Shown: positions 1-8,196 of the stretch, one piece after another
Numbering within the stretch: the stretch's first letter is position 1
Layout of the letters: the number at the start of each line of letters is the position of its first letter
From: Asanoa siamensis
GTDB taxonomy: Bacteria; Actinomycetota; Actinomycetes; Mycobacteriales; Micromonosporaceae
DNA: 64,000 nucleotides
Assembly (NCBI RefSeq): GCF_016862555.1
Contig: NZ_BONE01000007.1
Coordinates: 1 to 64,000, forward strand
Direction: 5' to 3'
Notes under the pieces: generated by a model
Told to the model about the DNA's origin: nothing
Databases searched by the model: none
The model's input: only the letters and a program-made list of their open reading frames with translations
Translations under genes and position numbers: made by a program

Positions 1-534
1 GAGCCGCCGCGTGGTCAGCTCGCGGCCGGTCGCGTCGCGGGCCGAGACCGACGGCGGGCGGCGGTCGCCCCAGACCACCACCAGGTGACCGTGCGGCGGC
101 ACCCGCAGCACCCGTCCGGCCACCGCGACCGTCGTCACCGCGCGACCCACCAGCAGTGACGCCGAATGGATCCAGCGGTCGCGCCACGGCGTCAGCGTGC
201 TCGAGTCGCGGCGTACGGACGACCCGCCGTCGACCTGGATCCAGTCGGACGCCAGTTCCTCCCGCGCCGCGGCGAACGCGGCCGAGGAGAACATCCCGCT
301 GGAGCTGCCACCGCCGCCGCCCAGCAACCGCCACCCGTCGTCGTCGCGGGCGAAGAGGTGGAACTCGTCCCAGTAGCAACCGACGCCGCGGCGCACGAAC
401 CAGGTCGCCGCCACGTCGTCCGCGACGTCGACCGCCACGGGCGCGAAGCGGTGGCGGCGGCTCAGCCGTACGGGCCCCGGAGGCAACCCGTGCTCGATCA
501 GCCGCCGACTCTCGGCGCGGACGTCGTACGCCAC
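1..534 (-). CDS. Hypothetical protein, 3'-truncated by window edge
   Basis: An open frame of 178 codons runs from a GTG at 534 to the left edge without a stop, so the C-terminus is missing. The start follows an in-frame TAA and an AAGG-containing purine stretch. The protein has no signal peptide or membrane segment. It has a Gly/Ser-rich patch (GGGGGSSSG) in the middle and a beta-rich C-terminal part (LLVGRAVTTVAVAGRVLRVP) that looks like a small sandwich domain. I do not recognise the family. It is transcribed divergently from the chitinase gene. Codon use is typical of the host. Confidence 0.7.
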   Translation of the reverse strand, partial: MAYDVRAESRRLIEHGLPPGPVRLSRRHRFAPVAVDVADDVAATWFVRRGVGCYWDEFHLFARDDDGWRLLGGGGGSSSGMFSSAAFAAAREELASDWIQVDGGSSVRRDSSTLTPWRDRWIHSASLLVGRAVTTVAVAGRVLRVPPHGHLVVVWGDRRPPSVSARDATGRELTTRRL

Positions 535-546
535 CAGGCCACCTTA

Positions 547-626
547 TTGACAGCGTCCTTGACGCGGCGAACATCGACAGCCTACGTTTTGCGCACCGCA
601 ACAGGAAACAAGCCTTACTGTTTTCC
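547..626 (+). promoter_or_regulatory. Chitinase promoter region with inverted repeat
   Basis: A TTGACG (559-564) and a TACGTT (583-588) are separated by 18 nt and fit -35/-10 elements for the chitinase gene. Downstream lies an imperfect inverted repeat, GGAAACA (604-610) and TGTTTTCC (619-626), a possible operator just before the ribosome binding site. Assignment is by eye. Confidence 0.35.
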
Positions 627-644
627 GGATGGACAGGAGTCCAG

Positions 645-1970
645 ATGCGCAGATTCGCCGCCGTGGCGGCCGCAGTAACTCTCCTTGTCACCGCCGTGGG
701 CGCGGCGCCGGCCGCGGCGACCGAACGCAAGAGCCAGGGTTTCCGCCAGGTCGGCTACTTCACCCAGTGGGGCATCTACGGCCGCGCGTTCCCGGTCAAG
801 AAGCTCGACACCTCCGGCGCCGCCGCGCGCCTGACGCACCTCAACTACGCGTTCGGCAACGTCAGCCCCGACGGTAGGTGCTATGTGGATGGTGCGGCAC
901 CCGAGGGCGACTCGTGGGCCGACTACCAGCGGACTGTGCCGGCGGAGGAGAGCGTCGACGGGGTCGGCGACAACTGGGGCGAGCCGCTCAACGGCAACTT
1001 CGGTCAGCTCCAGAAGCTCAAGGCCAAGCACCCCAAGCTCAAGGTGCTGATCTCGCTGGGCGGCTGGTCCTGGTCGACGCACTTCTCGAACGCGTCACTC
1101 ACCGACGCGTCCCGCAAGGCGTTCGTCAGCTCCTGCATCGACCTCTACCTCAAGGGCAACCTGCCCAACCCCGACGGCAGCGCGGGCGGGCCGGGCACCC
1201 TGCACGGCGTCTTCGACGGCATCGACCTCGACTGGGAGTGGCCGGGCTCGCCCGGTGACGTCGACACGGTCTACCGCCCCGAGGACAAGCAGAACTTCAC
1301 GGCGCTGGTCGCCGAGTTCCGCAAGCAACTCGACGCGTACGGCAGGACCCAGAAGAAGCATTTCGAGCTGACCGCGTTCCTCCCGGCGAACCCCACGGCC
1401 ATCGACGCGGGCTACGAGGTTCCCAAGGTCATGAAGAACCTGGACTACGCGACCATCCAGGGGTACGACTTCCACGGCACCTGGGAGGCGACCGCCAACC
1501 AGCAGTCGGCGTTGCGTATCCCGGCCGGCGCGCCCGGGCCGTCGTTCTCGATCGAGAACACGATCAAGGCGTGGCGGGACCGCGGCGCACCGCGCGACAA
1601 GCTGGTCGTCGGCATCCCGTACTACGGCCGCGGCTGGACCGGCGTGACCGGCGGGCGCGACGGCCTCTTCGGCACCTCGACGGGCGGCGCCGCGCCGGCG
1701 ACGTTCGAGGCGGGTTCCGAGGACTGGAAGGTGCTCAAGACCAAGATCGGCACGGACGGCTACCGGGTGCACCGCGACCTGCGCGCCGGCACGGCCTGGC
1801 TCTACAACGGCACGACCTTCTGGACGTACGACGACCCGGTGGTGCTGCTGCAGAAGGCGCTGTGGATCCGCAGCGAGCGGCTCGGCGGCGCGATGGTCTG
1901 GTCGCTCGACGGCGACGACGACAACGCGACGCTGACGAAGACCCTCCACCTGGGACTTTGGACCCCCTGA
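645..1970 (+). CDS. Secreted GH18 chitinase
   Basis: Glycoside hydrolase family 18 endochitinase of 441 aa, predicted to cleave beta-1,4-GlcNAc linkages outside the cell. An N-terminal Sec signal peptide (MRRFAAVAAAV..., cleavage near the AAAT at residues 23-26) leads directly into the catalytic barrel. The family signature DGIDLDWE spans residues 191-198, with Glu198 as the acid/base. GYDFHGTWE and the C-terminal GAMVWSLDGDD match conserved GH18 strands. There is no carbohydrate-binding or fibronectin module, so this is a single-domain enzyme. The ATG at 645 is chosen because GGAGTCC precedes it and the signal peptide begins there; an upstream in-frame ATG adds only implausible sequence. It is probably monocistronic. 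Confidence 0.93.
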   Translation: MRRFAAVAAAVTLLVTAVGAAPAAATERKSQGFRQVGYFTQWGIYGRAFPVKKLDTSGAAARLTHLNYAFGNVSPDGRCYVDGAAPEGDSWADYQRTVPAEESVDGVGDNWGEPLNGNFGQLQKLKAKHPKLKVLISLGGWSWSTHFSNASLTDASRKAFVSSCIDLYLKGNLPNPDGSAGGPGTLHGVFDGIDLDWEWPGSPGDVDTVYRPEDKQNFTALVAEFRKQLDAYGRTQKKHFELTAFLPANPTAIDAGYEVPKVMKNLDYATIQGYDFHGTWEATANQQSALRIPAGAPGPSFSIENTIKAWRDRGAPRDKLVVGIPYYGRGWTGVTGGRDGLFGTSTGGAAPATFEAGSEDWKVLKTKIGTDGYRVHRDLRAGTAWLYNGTTFWTYDDPVVLLQKALWIRSERLGGAMVWSLDGDDDNATLTKTLHLGLWTP

Positions 1971-2053
1971 CCGGGGTGGCCGTTCGGCGCAGGTGAAGAA
2001 CCGTTCAGCGCGTCGGCTCCGTTGAACGGCGAGTTATGTCACACCGGACAGTT

Positions 2054-2092
2054 AACCTCCGGCCGTCGAAAAATCCATGGCGGCCGGAGGTT
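2054..2092 (+). promoter_or_regulatory. RBS-sequestering 5'-UTR hairpin
   Basis: AACCTCCGGCCG (2054-2065) and CGGCCGGAGGTT (2081-2092) are perfectly complementary over 12 bp around a 15-nt loop. The 3' arm contains the GGAGG Shine-Dalgarno (2086-2090) of the DUF3311 gene that starts at 2097, so in the folded RNA the ribosome binding site is paired. This is seen directly; a regulatory role (temperature, ligand or protein control of the symporter operon) is inferred. Confidence 0.7.
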
Positions 2093-2096
2093 TGTC

Positions 2097-2336
2097 ATGA
2101 GTGATCCAGAAGTGCCCGCGGACGGCGCGCCCGCGGTGGCACGGGCGAAAGACAAGAGCCCGTGGAACTGGTTGCTGTTCGTGCCCATCCTCGTCCCGTT
2201 GATCACGCCGCTGTTCAACCATGACTCGCCGCGGCTGTTCGGCTTCCCGACGTTCTACTGGCTGCAGCTGCTGTTCATCGTGCTCGGCGTGTCGACGACC
2301 ACGGTCGTCTACCAGATGACCAAGAAGCGGCGGTGA
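2097..2336 (+). CDS. DUF3311 small membrane protein
   Basis: A 79-aa protein with two predicted membrane segments (about residues 26-44 and 52-72) and a positively charged C-terminus (MTKKRR). The layout matches the DUF3311 family, whose members are regularly encoded immediately before sodium:solute symporters and are thought to be accessory subunits. The ATG at 2097 has GGAGG at 2086-2090, the same bases that lie in the hairpin at 2054-2092. Its TGA overlaps the GTG of the next gene (GTGA at 2333-2336), so the two are translationally coupled. Confidence 0.85.
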   Translation: MSDPEVPADGAPAVARAKDKSPWNWLLFVPILVPLITPLFNHDSPRLFGFPTFYWLQLLFIVLGVSTTTVVYQMTKKRR

Positions 2337-4015
2337 GCACGATGGGCGACCACGTTACCGAGATCGTCATCTTCACCGTCCTGTTCCTGCTGGTCAGCGG
2401 CATGGGCTTCGTCGCGGCGCGGTGGCGGGCCCCGAACGACATGGCCCACCTCGACGAGTGGGGCCTGGGCGGGCGCAGCTTCGGCGGCTGGATCACCTGG
2501 TTCCTCGTCGGCGGCGACCTCTACACCGCTTACACCTTCGTCGCCGTTCCGGCCCTGCTCTTCGGTGCCGGTGCGGCCGGGTTCTTCGCCGTGCCGTACA
2601 CGATCATCATCTATCCCCTGGTCTTCCTGATCCTGGTGCGGCTCTGGTCGGTCTCGCACCGGCACGGGTTCGTGACCCCGGCCGACTTCGTGCGGTCGCG
2701 GTTCCAGTCGCCGACGCTGGCGCTGCTGATCGCGATCACCGGCATCGTGGCGACGATGCCCTACATCGCGCTGCAACTCGTCGGCATCGAGGCCGTGCTC
2801 AAGACCATGGGCGTGACCGGCGACAGCACGATCGCCCGGCACCTGCCGATCATCATCGCGTTCGCGATCCTGGCGGCCTACACCTACCAGTCGGGGCTGC
2901 GGGCGCCGGCGCTGATCGCGTTCGTCAAGGACACGCTGATCTACATCGTCATCCTGGTGGCGATCATCTACTTGCCGTACAAGCTGGGTGGTTGGGGCAC
3001 GATCTTCGACGCCGCTGATGCGAAGTTCGACGCGTCACCCAATCCCAACGACGGCATATTGCTCAATGCCGGCAACCAGTGGCAATACATCACGCTGGCG
3101 CTGGGCTCGGCGCTCGCGCTGTTCCTCTACCCGCACAGCCTCACGGGCGTGCTGGCCAGTCGCAACCGTGACGTGATCAAGCGCAACATGTCGGCGCTGC
3201 CGGCCTACAGCCTGCTGCTCGGGCTGATCGCGCTGCTGGGCTTCATGGCGATCGCGGCGGGCGTCAAGCCGCTGCCGGGCGCCAAGGAGGGGTCGGTCGA
3301 CAGCAACACGGTGGTGCCGCTGCTGTTCGACCAGCAGTTCCCGTCGTGGTTCACCGGCATCGCGTTCGCCGCGATCGGCATCGGCGCGCTGGTGCCGGCC
3401 GCGATCATGTCGATCGCCGCGGCCAACCTGTTCACCCGCAACATCTACAAGGAATACCTGAAGCGCGACGCGACGCCGGCGCAGGAGGCCAACGTCTCCA
3501 AGATCACGTCGCTGGTCGTGAAGGTCGGCGCGGTCGCCTGCATCGTCTTCCTCGACCCGCAGTTCTCGATCGACCTGCAGCTCATCGGCGGCGTGATCAT
3601 CCTGCAGACGCTGCCGGCGGTCGCGCTGGGCATCTACACGCGCTGGTTCCACCGCGGCGGCCTGATCGCGGGCTGGGTGGCCGGCATGGGCCTCGGCACG
3701 TGGATGCTCTACGAGATCCCCAACGCCGCGACGGGCCGCGCCCACTTCGGCGGCTCGGCGTTCCCGTTGGAGAAGTTCGCGTTCATCGACTCCAAGACGA
3801 CGGTGTACGTGGGCCTGGTGGCCGTAGCGGTCAACCTGCTCGTGGCGGCGCTGGTGACGCTGGCACTACGGGCGGGCAAGGTGCCCGACGGCGGCGACGA
3901 CACACAGCCGGACGACTACTTCGCGGACGAGGGCGACCCGCGGGTCTCGGTGCCGACCCAGCCCGCCGGCAACACGGACCCCGACCTGGACCCGGCCCCG
4001 TCCCCGAAGGTCTGA
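2333..4015 (+). CDS. Sodium:solute symporter (SSS family)
   Basis: A 560-aa integral membrane transporter with about 13 hydrophobic segments and the SSS-type pattern in the N-terminal third (GGRSFGGWITWFLVGGDLYTAYTF). It should import a monocarboxylate or similar solute with Na+; pairing with DUF3311 is typical of MctP-like carriers, but the substrate cannot be read from sequence. The C-terminal tail is hydrophilic and acidic/proline-rich. GTG 2333 overlaps the upstream stop by 4 nt; ATG 2342 is an alternative start. A strong terminator hairpin follows at 4027. Confidence 0.88.
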   Translation: MSTMGDHVTEIVIFTVLFLLVSGMGFVAARWRAPNDMAHLDEWGLGGRSFGGWITWFLVGGDLYTAYTFVAVPALLFGAGAAGFFAVPYTIIIYPLVFLILVRLWSVSHRHGFVTPADFVRSRFQSPTLALLIAITGIVATMPYIALQLVGIEAVLKTMGVTGDSTIARHLPIIIAFAILAAYTYQSGLRAPALIAFVKDTLIYIVILVAIIYLPYKLGGWGTIFDAADAKFDASPNPNDGILLNAGNQWQYITLALGSALALFLYPHSLTGVLASRNRDVIKRNMSALPAYSLLLGLIALLGFMAIAAGVKPLPGAKEGSVDSNTVVPLLFDQQFPSWFTGIAFAAIGIGALVPAAIMSIAAANLFTRNIYKEYLKRDATPAQEANVSKITSLVVKVGAVACIVFLDPQFSIDLQLIGGVIILQTLPAVALGIYTRWFHRGGLIAGWVAGMGLGTWMLYEIPNAATGRAHFGGSAFPLEKFAFIDSKTTVYVGLVAVAVNLLVAALVTLALRAGKVPDGGDDTQPDDYFADEGDPRVSVPTQPAGNTDPDLDPAPSPKV

Positions 4016-4026
4016 GGCGGCTTGAC

Positions 4027-4056
4027 GGGCGCTCCCCTGCCGACAGGGGAGCGCCC
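4027..4056 (+). terminator. Intrinsic-type terminator of the symporter operon
   Basis: GGGCGCTCCCCTG (4027-4039) and CAGGGGAGCGCCC (4044-4056) form a perfect 13-bp GC-rich stem with a 4-nt loop, 11 nt after the symporter stop codon. There is no long U tract, as is common in high-GC actinobacteria. Confidence 0.85.
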
Positions 4057-4377
4057 ATCGTCTCGCCGGGCAACGTCACCGTCAGGTGCTGCCCTGACGT
4101 GCGGGTGTGCACACGCGGGTGAACGCGGGCGGCCCCGGCCCGGTTGGCCCGCCTTCGCGGCCCGCGGCGTCCGCGGTGGTCTCAGCCCCACCGCGGTGAC
4201 CTGCGATCGCGGCGACATGACCGCCTGGCCGGCCTTCAGCGGTCCGCCGACTCGGCGACCGCCTCAGCCCGCCGGGACACTGAGACGGCCGTCTGCGCGG
4301 CCTTTCCGGTATCGGTGCTGGTTCGTGGCGTCCGGGTCGGCGACGTCGTTGCGGTTGGGCACACCGGGAGAAGGAGC

Positions 4378-4457
4378 GTGACCAGCCGCGGACGCGGCAG
4401 CCAAGCGGAGCGAGCGGTGTCTGGCGGGAGCGACGGCCCGGCCCACGACGGGCCCGA
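4378..4457 (+). repeat. Dispersed palindromic intergenic repeat, copy A
   Basis: One of four copies of a roughly 75-85 bp element in this window (others at 33877, 40300 and, inverted, 42594). The shared core reads GGCAGC...AGCG-AGCGGTGTC, then GGCGGGAGCGACGG, then CCCGACGG-CCCG. The right half can fold, with GTCYGGCGGG against CCCGACGGAC. This copy lies between the 3' ends of the convergent symporter and TSUP genes. The rest of the 4057-4490 gap shows no gene. Confidence 0.75.
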
Positions 4458-4490
4458 GCGAAAAAGGGCCCTTGAACGGTCCGTAGGGCG

Positions 4491-5255
4491 TCAGGTGAAG
4501 GCACGTACCAGCAGGTAGAGGCCGATGCCCGTGCCGAAGATGACGATGACCAGCTTGAGGATGTCGCTGCGCAGGCGGCGGGCGAAGCGGGCACCCACGT
4601 ACCCGCCGACGATCGTCGCCGGCGCCAGCACCGCGACGGTCGCCCAGTTGACCGGGCCGAACAGGGCGAAGACCACCACGGTGGTCAGGCCCACGGTCGC
4701 CGACAGGACGTTCTTCACGGCGGTCACCCGGGCCAGCGTCTCGTCGAGCACCAGCGCCAGGCCGGCGACGAACATCACGCCGAGTGCGGCGCCGAAGTAT
4801 CCACCGTAGACCGCGCCGATCCCGACCAGCGTGTGCAGCAGCACCCGCTGCCGGATGACGCTGATCCGGGCCGGGTGCCCGACGACGCGGCGCAGCTGGT
4901 CCTGGAACGCCAGCACCGCGGTCGCGCCGAGCACGAGGAACGGTACGACGACGTCGAACGCGGCCTCCGGGGTGATCAGCAGCAGCACGCACCCGCCGAT
5001 GGACCCGGCGACGGCGGTCGGCAGGAGCAGGAACGTCCGGCGCTCCTGGCCGCGCAGGTCCTTGCGGCTCCCGTACACGCTGGCGAAGTAGCCCGGACAG
5101 ACGGCGACGCTGTTGCTGACGTTGGCGGGTACGGCCGGCAGACCGACCCCGAGCAGGGCGGGAAAGGTGATCAATGACCCCCCGCCCGCGAGCGCGTTCA
5201 TGAACCCGGCCGCGAGCCCGGCGGCGAGCAGCAGCACTGCGTGCAAGAGATCCAT
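4491..5255 (-). CDS. TSUP/TauE-SafE family exporter
   Basis: A 254-aa membrane protein of the TSUP (DUF81) family with about eight hydrophobic helices in two homologous halves. The first half starts with AAGLAAGFMNALAGGGSLITFPALL and the second with GIGAVYGGYFGAALG, both typical of the family. Members export sulfite, organosulfonates or similar anions. ATG 5255 is preferred: a TAGGCT -10 hexamer (5269-5264) lies 8 nt before it and there is no Shine-Dalgarno, suggesting a leaderless mRNA. GTG 5276 would add seven residues across that -10. It is divergent from rnpB, whose own -10 is about 11 bp away. Confidence 0.85.
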   Translation of the reverse strand: MDLLHAVLLLAAGLAAGFMNALAGGGSLITFPALLGVGLPAVPANVSNSVAVCPGYFASVYGSRKDLRGQERRTFLLLPTAVAGSIGGCVLLLITPEAAFDVVVPFLVLGATAVLAFQDQLRRVVGHPARISVIRQRVLLHTLVGIGAVYGGYFGAALGVMFVAGLALVLDETLARVTAVKNVLSATVGLTTVVVFALFGPVNWATVAVLAPATIVGGYVGARFARRLRSDILKLVIVIFGTGIGLYLLVRAFT

Positions 5256-5279
5256 CGGAGGGCAGCCTAACGGCACCGG

Positions 5280-5285
5280 TAGGAT
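5280..5285 (+). promoter_or_regulatory. rnpB -10 element
   Basis: TAGGAT at 5280-5285 lies 6 nt before the first base of the P1 helix of RNase P RNA (5292), a normal -10 to start-site distance. A clear -35 is not apparent. Confidence 0.6.
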
Positions 5286-5291
5286 GGGGCA

Positions 5292-5709
5292 TGACGGGCG
5301 AGTCGGCTGGGCGGTCGCGTCGACGGCTGTCAGGGCCGTCGCCGAGGAACGTCCGGACTCCGCAGGGCAGGGTGGTTGTTAACGGCAACCCGGGGTGACC
5401 CGCGGGACAGTGCCACAGAAAACAAACCGCCAGGCGTACGCGCCTGGTAAGGGTGAAACGGCGGGGTAAGAGCCCACCAGCGCACCGGGCGACCGGAGCG
5501 GCTAGGTAAACCCCACCCGGAGCAAGGCCAAAAGGGCCGTCCGAACGCAAGATCGGACGACCTGCGCAGGTGTTCGAGGGCTGCCCGCCCGAGCCTGCGG
5601 GTAGGCCGCTGGAGCCTGCCGGCAACGGCAGGCCGAGATGGATGACCGCCACCGGTCGCCGCGAGGCGACAGGACACAGAATCCGGCGTACAGGCCGACT
5701 CGCCCGTCA
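5292..5709 (+). ncRNA. rnpB: RNase P RNA (type A)
   Basis: Catalytic RNA subunit of RNase P, about 418 nt. The ends pair: TGACGGGCGAGTCGG (5292-5306) is complementary to CCGACTCGCCCGTCA (5695-5709), giving helix P1. Conserved core pieces appear in order: GAGGAACGTCCGGACTCC after the P2/P3 region, ACAGAAAACAAACCGCC, AAGGGTGAAACGG, AGAGCCCACC, GGTAAACCCCACCCGGAGCA, and near the 3' end CAGAATCCGGCGTACAGGCC. All are diagnostic of bacterial type A rnpB. The gene also marks the left edge of the atypical island that follows. Confidence 0.97.
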
Positions 5710-6369
5710 CACCCGAGTCGCCGGCCTGGTCACCCTGCTTGAGCTGCTGTTTCGAATGGCAGTGCTGGTCGACGTTGGTCGATGCCGGGCGGCGTTTGAC
5801 GGCCCGGACGGCCCACAGACGGCCCGGCGGAGATTGTTTACGTCTGGTTGTCGGCTGGCTTTTGACCTTCGCGCTGGTGGCGGTTGTGGGGGTCGGAGGC
5901 CCTACCCGCCGGAGGCATCGCGCTTTTGGTCCCGTTGCCAGGCCAGACTAGGCGATGTGGAGGCGCTTGCGATGACCCATCGTGTCCAATGTTCGACTAC
6001 TTTATGCCCTCTCGCCGGCGCGTCCGCGCGGCTTAGAATCCTTTGTGGCCGACCCGAAGCGTTGCCTAGCGCCTCTGGTCGTCTCACCTGGGAAGGTGGT
6101 GGCTAGTGGCGTGGACAGTTCACTGTGGGCGCGACCGTCGCCGACGGCAACGGGCCCACCCGGGCCGCCGTCCGGGCCGCCCGCTCCTTGTGGAGCGGGA
6201 CCGAACGGCGGCCCGGTGAGTGACACCGCGTCCTTGCCACCGTTGGAGTGCTGGTAATGACAGCACCCCGCTTGGGGGGAGAGGGACCGTTTGGGAAGTG
6301 GCCTCTCTCCTCCCAGGTCCTAGCCTTCTGGCTTCTTGGTCCCCTCCCAGGGGAGACAAGGAGACAGAT
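5710..6369 (+). other. Gene-poor structured segment at left end of island
   Basis: No convincing gene is visible in these 660 bp; the frames present lack ribosome sites and family features. Several hairpins can be drawn. GGGCCGCCG (6162-6170) pairs with CGGCGGCCC (6206-6214) around an inner CCCGCTCC (6180-6187)/GGAGCGGG (6192-6199) stem; GTGCTG pairs with CAGCAC near 6247-6265; purine- and pyrimidine-rich stretches near 6278-6350 are complementary. A structured RNA or a leader for the small ORF at 6370 is possible but unproven. Confidence 0.4.
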
Positions 6370-6546
6370 ATGGGTCAGCCACGTAAGGAAGAGGAGAACG
6401 CTCGATCGCCGTTGCCGCTTCGGTGGGCGGTGATCCTTTCCATCGGCGTTGCCGTGGGGATTGCAGTTGCGTTACTCAGCATCCCCGTTGCGGGAGTGCC
6501 GGCAGGAATCGCGGCTGCGGCAGCACTCGACAAGATGATCGGGTGA
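6370..6546 (+). CDS. Small single-span membrane protein (58 aa)
   Basis: A 58-aa product with a charged N-terminus (MGQPRKEEENARSPLPLR) and a hydrophobic remainder (WAVILSIGVAVGIAVALLSIPVAGVPAGIAAAAAL), giving one or two membrane segments. AAGGAG sits 6 nt before the ATG, a good Shine-Dalgarno. A terminator-like hairpin follows at 6572. No family is recognised. Its position between rnpB and the three-gene cassette, in DNA of lower GC than the host, suggests it belongs to the acquired island; a small toxin-like or membrane-modulating peptide is one possibility. Confidence 0.6.
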   Translation: MGQPRKEEENARSPLPLRWAVILSIGVAVGIAVALLSIPVAGVPAGIAAAAALDKMIG

Positions 6547-6571
6547 CCGTCGGAGCCGAAGCGTTCTAGGA

Positions 6572-6595
6572 GCTGACCCCTTAGGCAAGGGGCAG
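6572..6595 (+). terminator. Hairpin terminator after the 58-aa ORF
   Basis: GCTGACCCCTT (6572-6582) pairs with AAGGGGCAGC (6586-6595), with a bulged A and a short loop, 26 nt after the stop. It probably isolates the small ORF from the downstream cassette. Confidence 0.55.
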
Positions 6596-6919
6596 CCCGC
6601 TCGTGCGCCACCAACGGCAGCACTGCCTGGCTCGGCCAAGGTGCACTGGCAGCGCCGTATCCGCCGCCGGCCCCGCCGTCGCCGGAGGCGTAAGGCGGGT
6701 GTCGGCCGGGCATGGTTGCAGCGCGCGGCCCGAAGGGCCGCCTTGAAGACGTATAGAAAGTTCTCACAGGTAGGAGGCGGTCGCGCCTGCCTGACTGGTC
6801 GGGTCCGCCCGACCGGGTCTTGTTATCTGCGAGGGTGACGCCTGCGGCCCGTTGACAACTACACTGCAGTCCTACGACCGCTGGACCTGACGCCGACCCG
6901 CTAGCGCCCGGAGGAGACG
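6596..6919 (+). promoter_or_regulatory. Upstream region of the three-gene cassette
   Basis: No gene is evident. Two short hairpins, GCGGCCC/GGGCCGC near 6725 and GGTCGGG/CCCGACC near 6800, could be processing or termination structures. TTGACA (6852-6857) is a consensus -35, with TACGAC (6873-6878) a weak -10 at 15-nt spacing. The cassette's ribosome site GGAGGAG precedes ATG 6920. Confidence 0.4.
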
Positions 6920-7636
6920 ATGGCCCTGCCACCGCTAGCGTCAGACAGTGTCACCGTTGTCCTCCGAGGACAAGTTCCGATCGCGGATCTGTCGCCACGT
7001 TGGCTTCATGACAAGGGCCTAATCGGGGACTCCGAACTGGCTCAGGCGAAGCATCTGCTGCTGCTTCCCGGCGAAGTTAACAACTTCAGCGCAGACTGGC
7101 TAACCGTTACCGCGCAGTCGGGAACCCTTCAAGTATCGACAGATCGCGAAGAGGAATTTGAGCGCCTGCGAGACGTTGCCGCCGGAATTCTTGCGGCCTT
7201 TCCGGATGCTCCCCTCGTCGCCATGGGAATGAATAGAGCGGTGCACTTTGTCGCCCCCAGTCGCGAGGCATACCATCGAATCGGGGACTCGCTCGTGCCC
7301 AAGCAGCACTGGAGTGAGACCTTAGGGGATGCGGCACTTAAGAGTCTAACCTTGGTTGGACCCCGGGCAGATTCCTACGGTGGCCGCGTCGAGGTCAAGA
7401 TTGAGCCTTCTAACGTGTTTGGGATGGCCGTCTTCGTGACTTGCAATGATCATTACGACTTAACACTGCTAGACAAGCCCATTGTTTCTCGGGATGATCT
7501 AAAGCTCGATGGTGCCGCAGAAGAAGGCGTTGAGAAGAACTTGCAGGCACTGACGATCCTCAACGAGGAGTGGGGTAGCTCTCTTGCTCGTTCAATGACC
7601 ATCTTCGAACAGGTAGGAGCGTTGGGGTTGCCGTGA
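6920..7636 (+). CDS. Unknown protein, first gene of MBL cassette
   Basis: A 238-aa soluble protein opening a three-gene operon, with a GGAGGAG ribosome site 7 nt before the ATG. No signal peptide or membrane segment. The text alternates beta strands with conserved-looking pieces such as FSADWLTVTAQSGTLQVST, MGMNRAVHF, LVPKQHW and VFVTCNDHYDL. The general layout resembles sporadically distributed TIGR04255-like hypothetical proteins, but I cannot confirm that. Its GTGA overlap with the next gene indicates translational coupling and a shared function. GC content (about 58% in sampled stretches) is well below the host level, suggesting horizontal acquisition. Confidence 0.8.
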   Translation: MALPPLASDSVTVVLRGQVPIADLSPRWLHDKGLIGDSELAQAKHLLLLPGEVNNFSADWLTVTAQSGTLQVSTDREEEFERLRDVAAGILAAFPDAPLVAMGMNRAVHFVAPSREAYHRIGDSLVPKQHWSETLGDAALKSLTLVGPRADSYGGRVEVKIEPSNVFGMAVFVTCNDHYDLTLLDKPIVSRDDLKLDGAAEEGVEKNLQALTILNEEWGSSLARSMTIFEQVGALGLP

Positions 7637-8196
7637 CTAACCAAAGTGTAGCCGCTTACATCACCACTGCCTCACCGGGGACTTTCGTCTATGCTGCATC
7701 TTCGACCGACTCACTCGATCCGGGGGTGGTATCCGGATCCCTGCGCGCCAAGTTTGCTCGCTCACGGCGAGTTCAGCCTGGGAACCGTGCCAACAGTATC
7801 GGATCCAACGAACCTCTTGCGCGCAAGCCAGGCGTTAGTGCAGAGCAGATACAGTCGGTGACGCGCGTCGCCCCCGTCACAGGCTTGAAAAAGTGGCAAG
7901 GCGTGATCACCGATATCGAGGACGACGTTTTTACGGCGGAACTGTACCCGCTGGATCATGAGGGCCCTGAGCTGATGGCGGACTTTGAGCTGAGGCTCTT
8001 GGCGCCAGATGACCACGACGCACAGCCTGGAGACGTCGTCTATCTGACCACTCGTATTGTCAGCGACGGTCCCCGCTTCGGAGTCACTTCGCTGTTGCGT
8101 CGCAGGCACACAGGAGTCTGGACTCAACGCGACCTCGATGGCGCCTTCGAACGCGCTCGGAGTTTAGCTCGCCTGCTGGACGACGATGATTCTTGA
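7633..8196 (+). CDS. Unknown small beta-rich protein, second gene of MBL cassette
   Basis: A 187-aa protein whose GTG overlaps the previous stop by 4 nt. The N-terminal half (about 95 residues) is rich in Ser, Arg and Gly and looks poorly structured. The C-terminal half (WQGVITDIEDDVFTAEL... PGDVVYLTTRI... FGVTSLLRRRHTGVWTQRDLD) reads like a compact beta-barrel or OB-like domain ending in an amphipathic helix with an acidic DDDDS tail. No catalytic motif is visible. It may be an adaptor between its two partners. The gene overlaps the next by 11 nt. Confidence 0.8.
   Translation: MTNQSVAAYITTASPGTFVYAASSTDSLDPGVVSGSLRAKFARSRRVQPGNRANSIGSNEPLARKPGVSAEQIQSVTRVAPVTGLKKWQGVITDIEDDVFTAELYPLDHEGPELMADFELRLLAPDDHDAQPGDVVYLTTRIVSDGPRFGVTSLLRRRHTGVWTQRDLDGAFERARSLARLLDDDDS

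Noticed and set aside
156-644. Open frame upstream of and continuous with the chitinase
   Set aside because: It encodes Arg/Pro-rich low-complexity sequence, is antisense to a better minus-strand gene, and would bury the signal peptide. The chitinase starts at 645.
5330-5710. Open frames on both strands across 5300-5700
   Set aside because: They lie on RNase P RNA, whose conserved core and P1 pairing are unmistakable.
6641-6838. 65-aa Arg-rich frame upstream of the MBL cassette
   Set aside because: No ribosome site, extreme Arg content and overlap with hairpins; more likely non-coding leader DNA.
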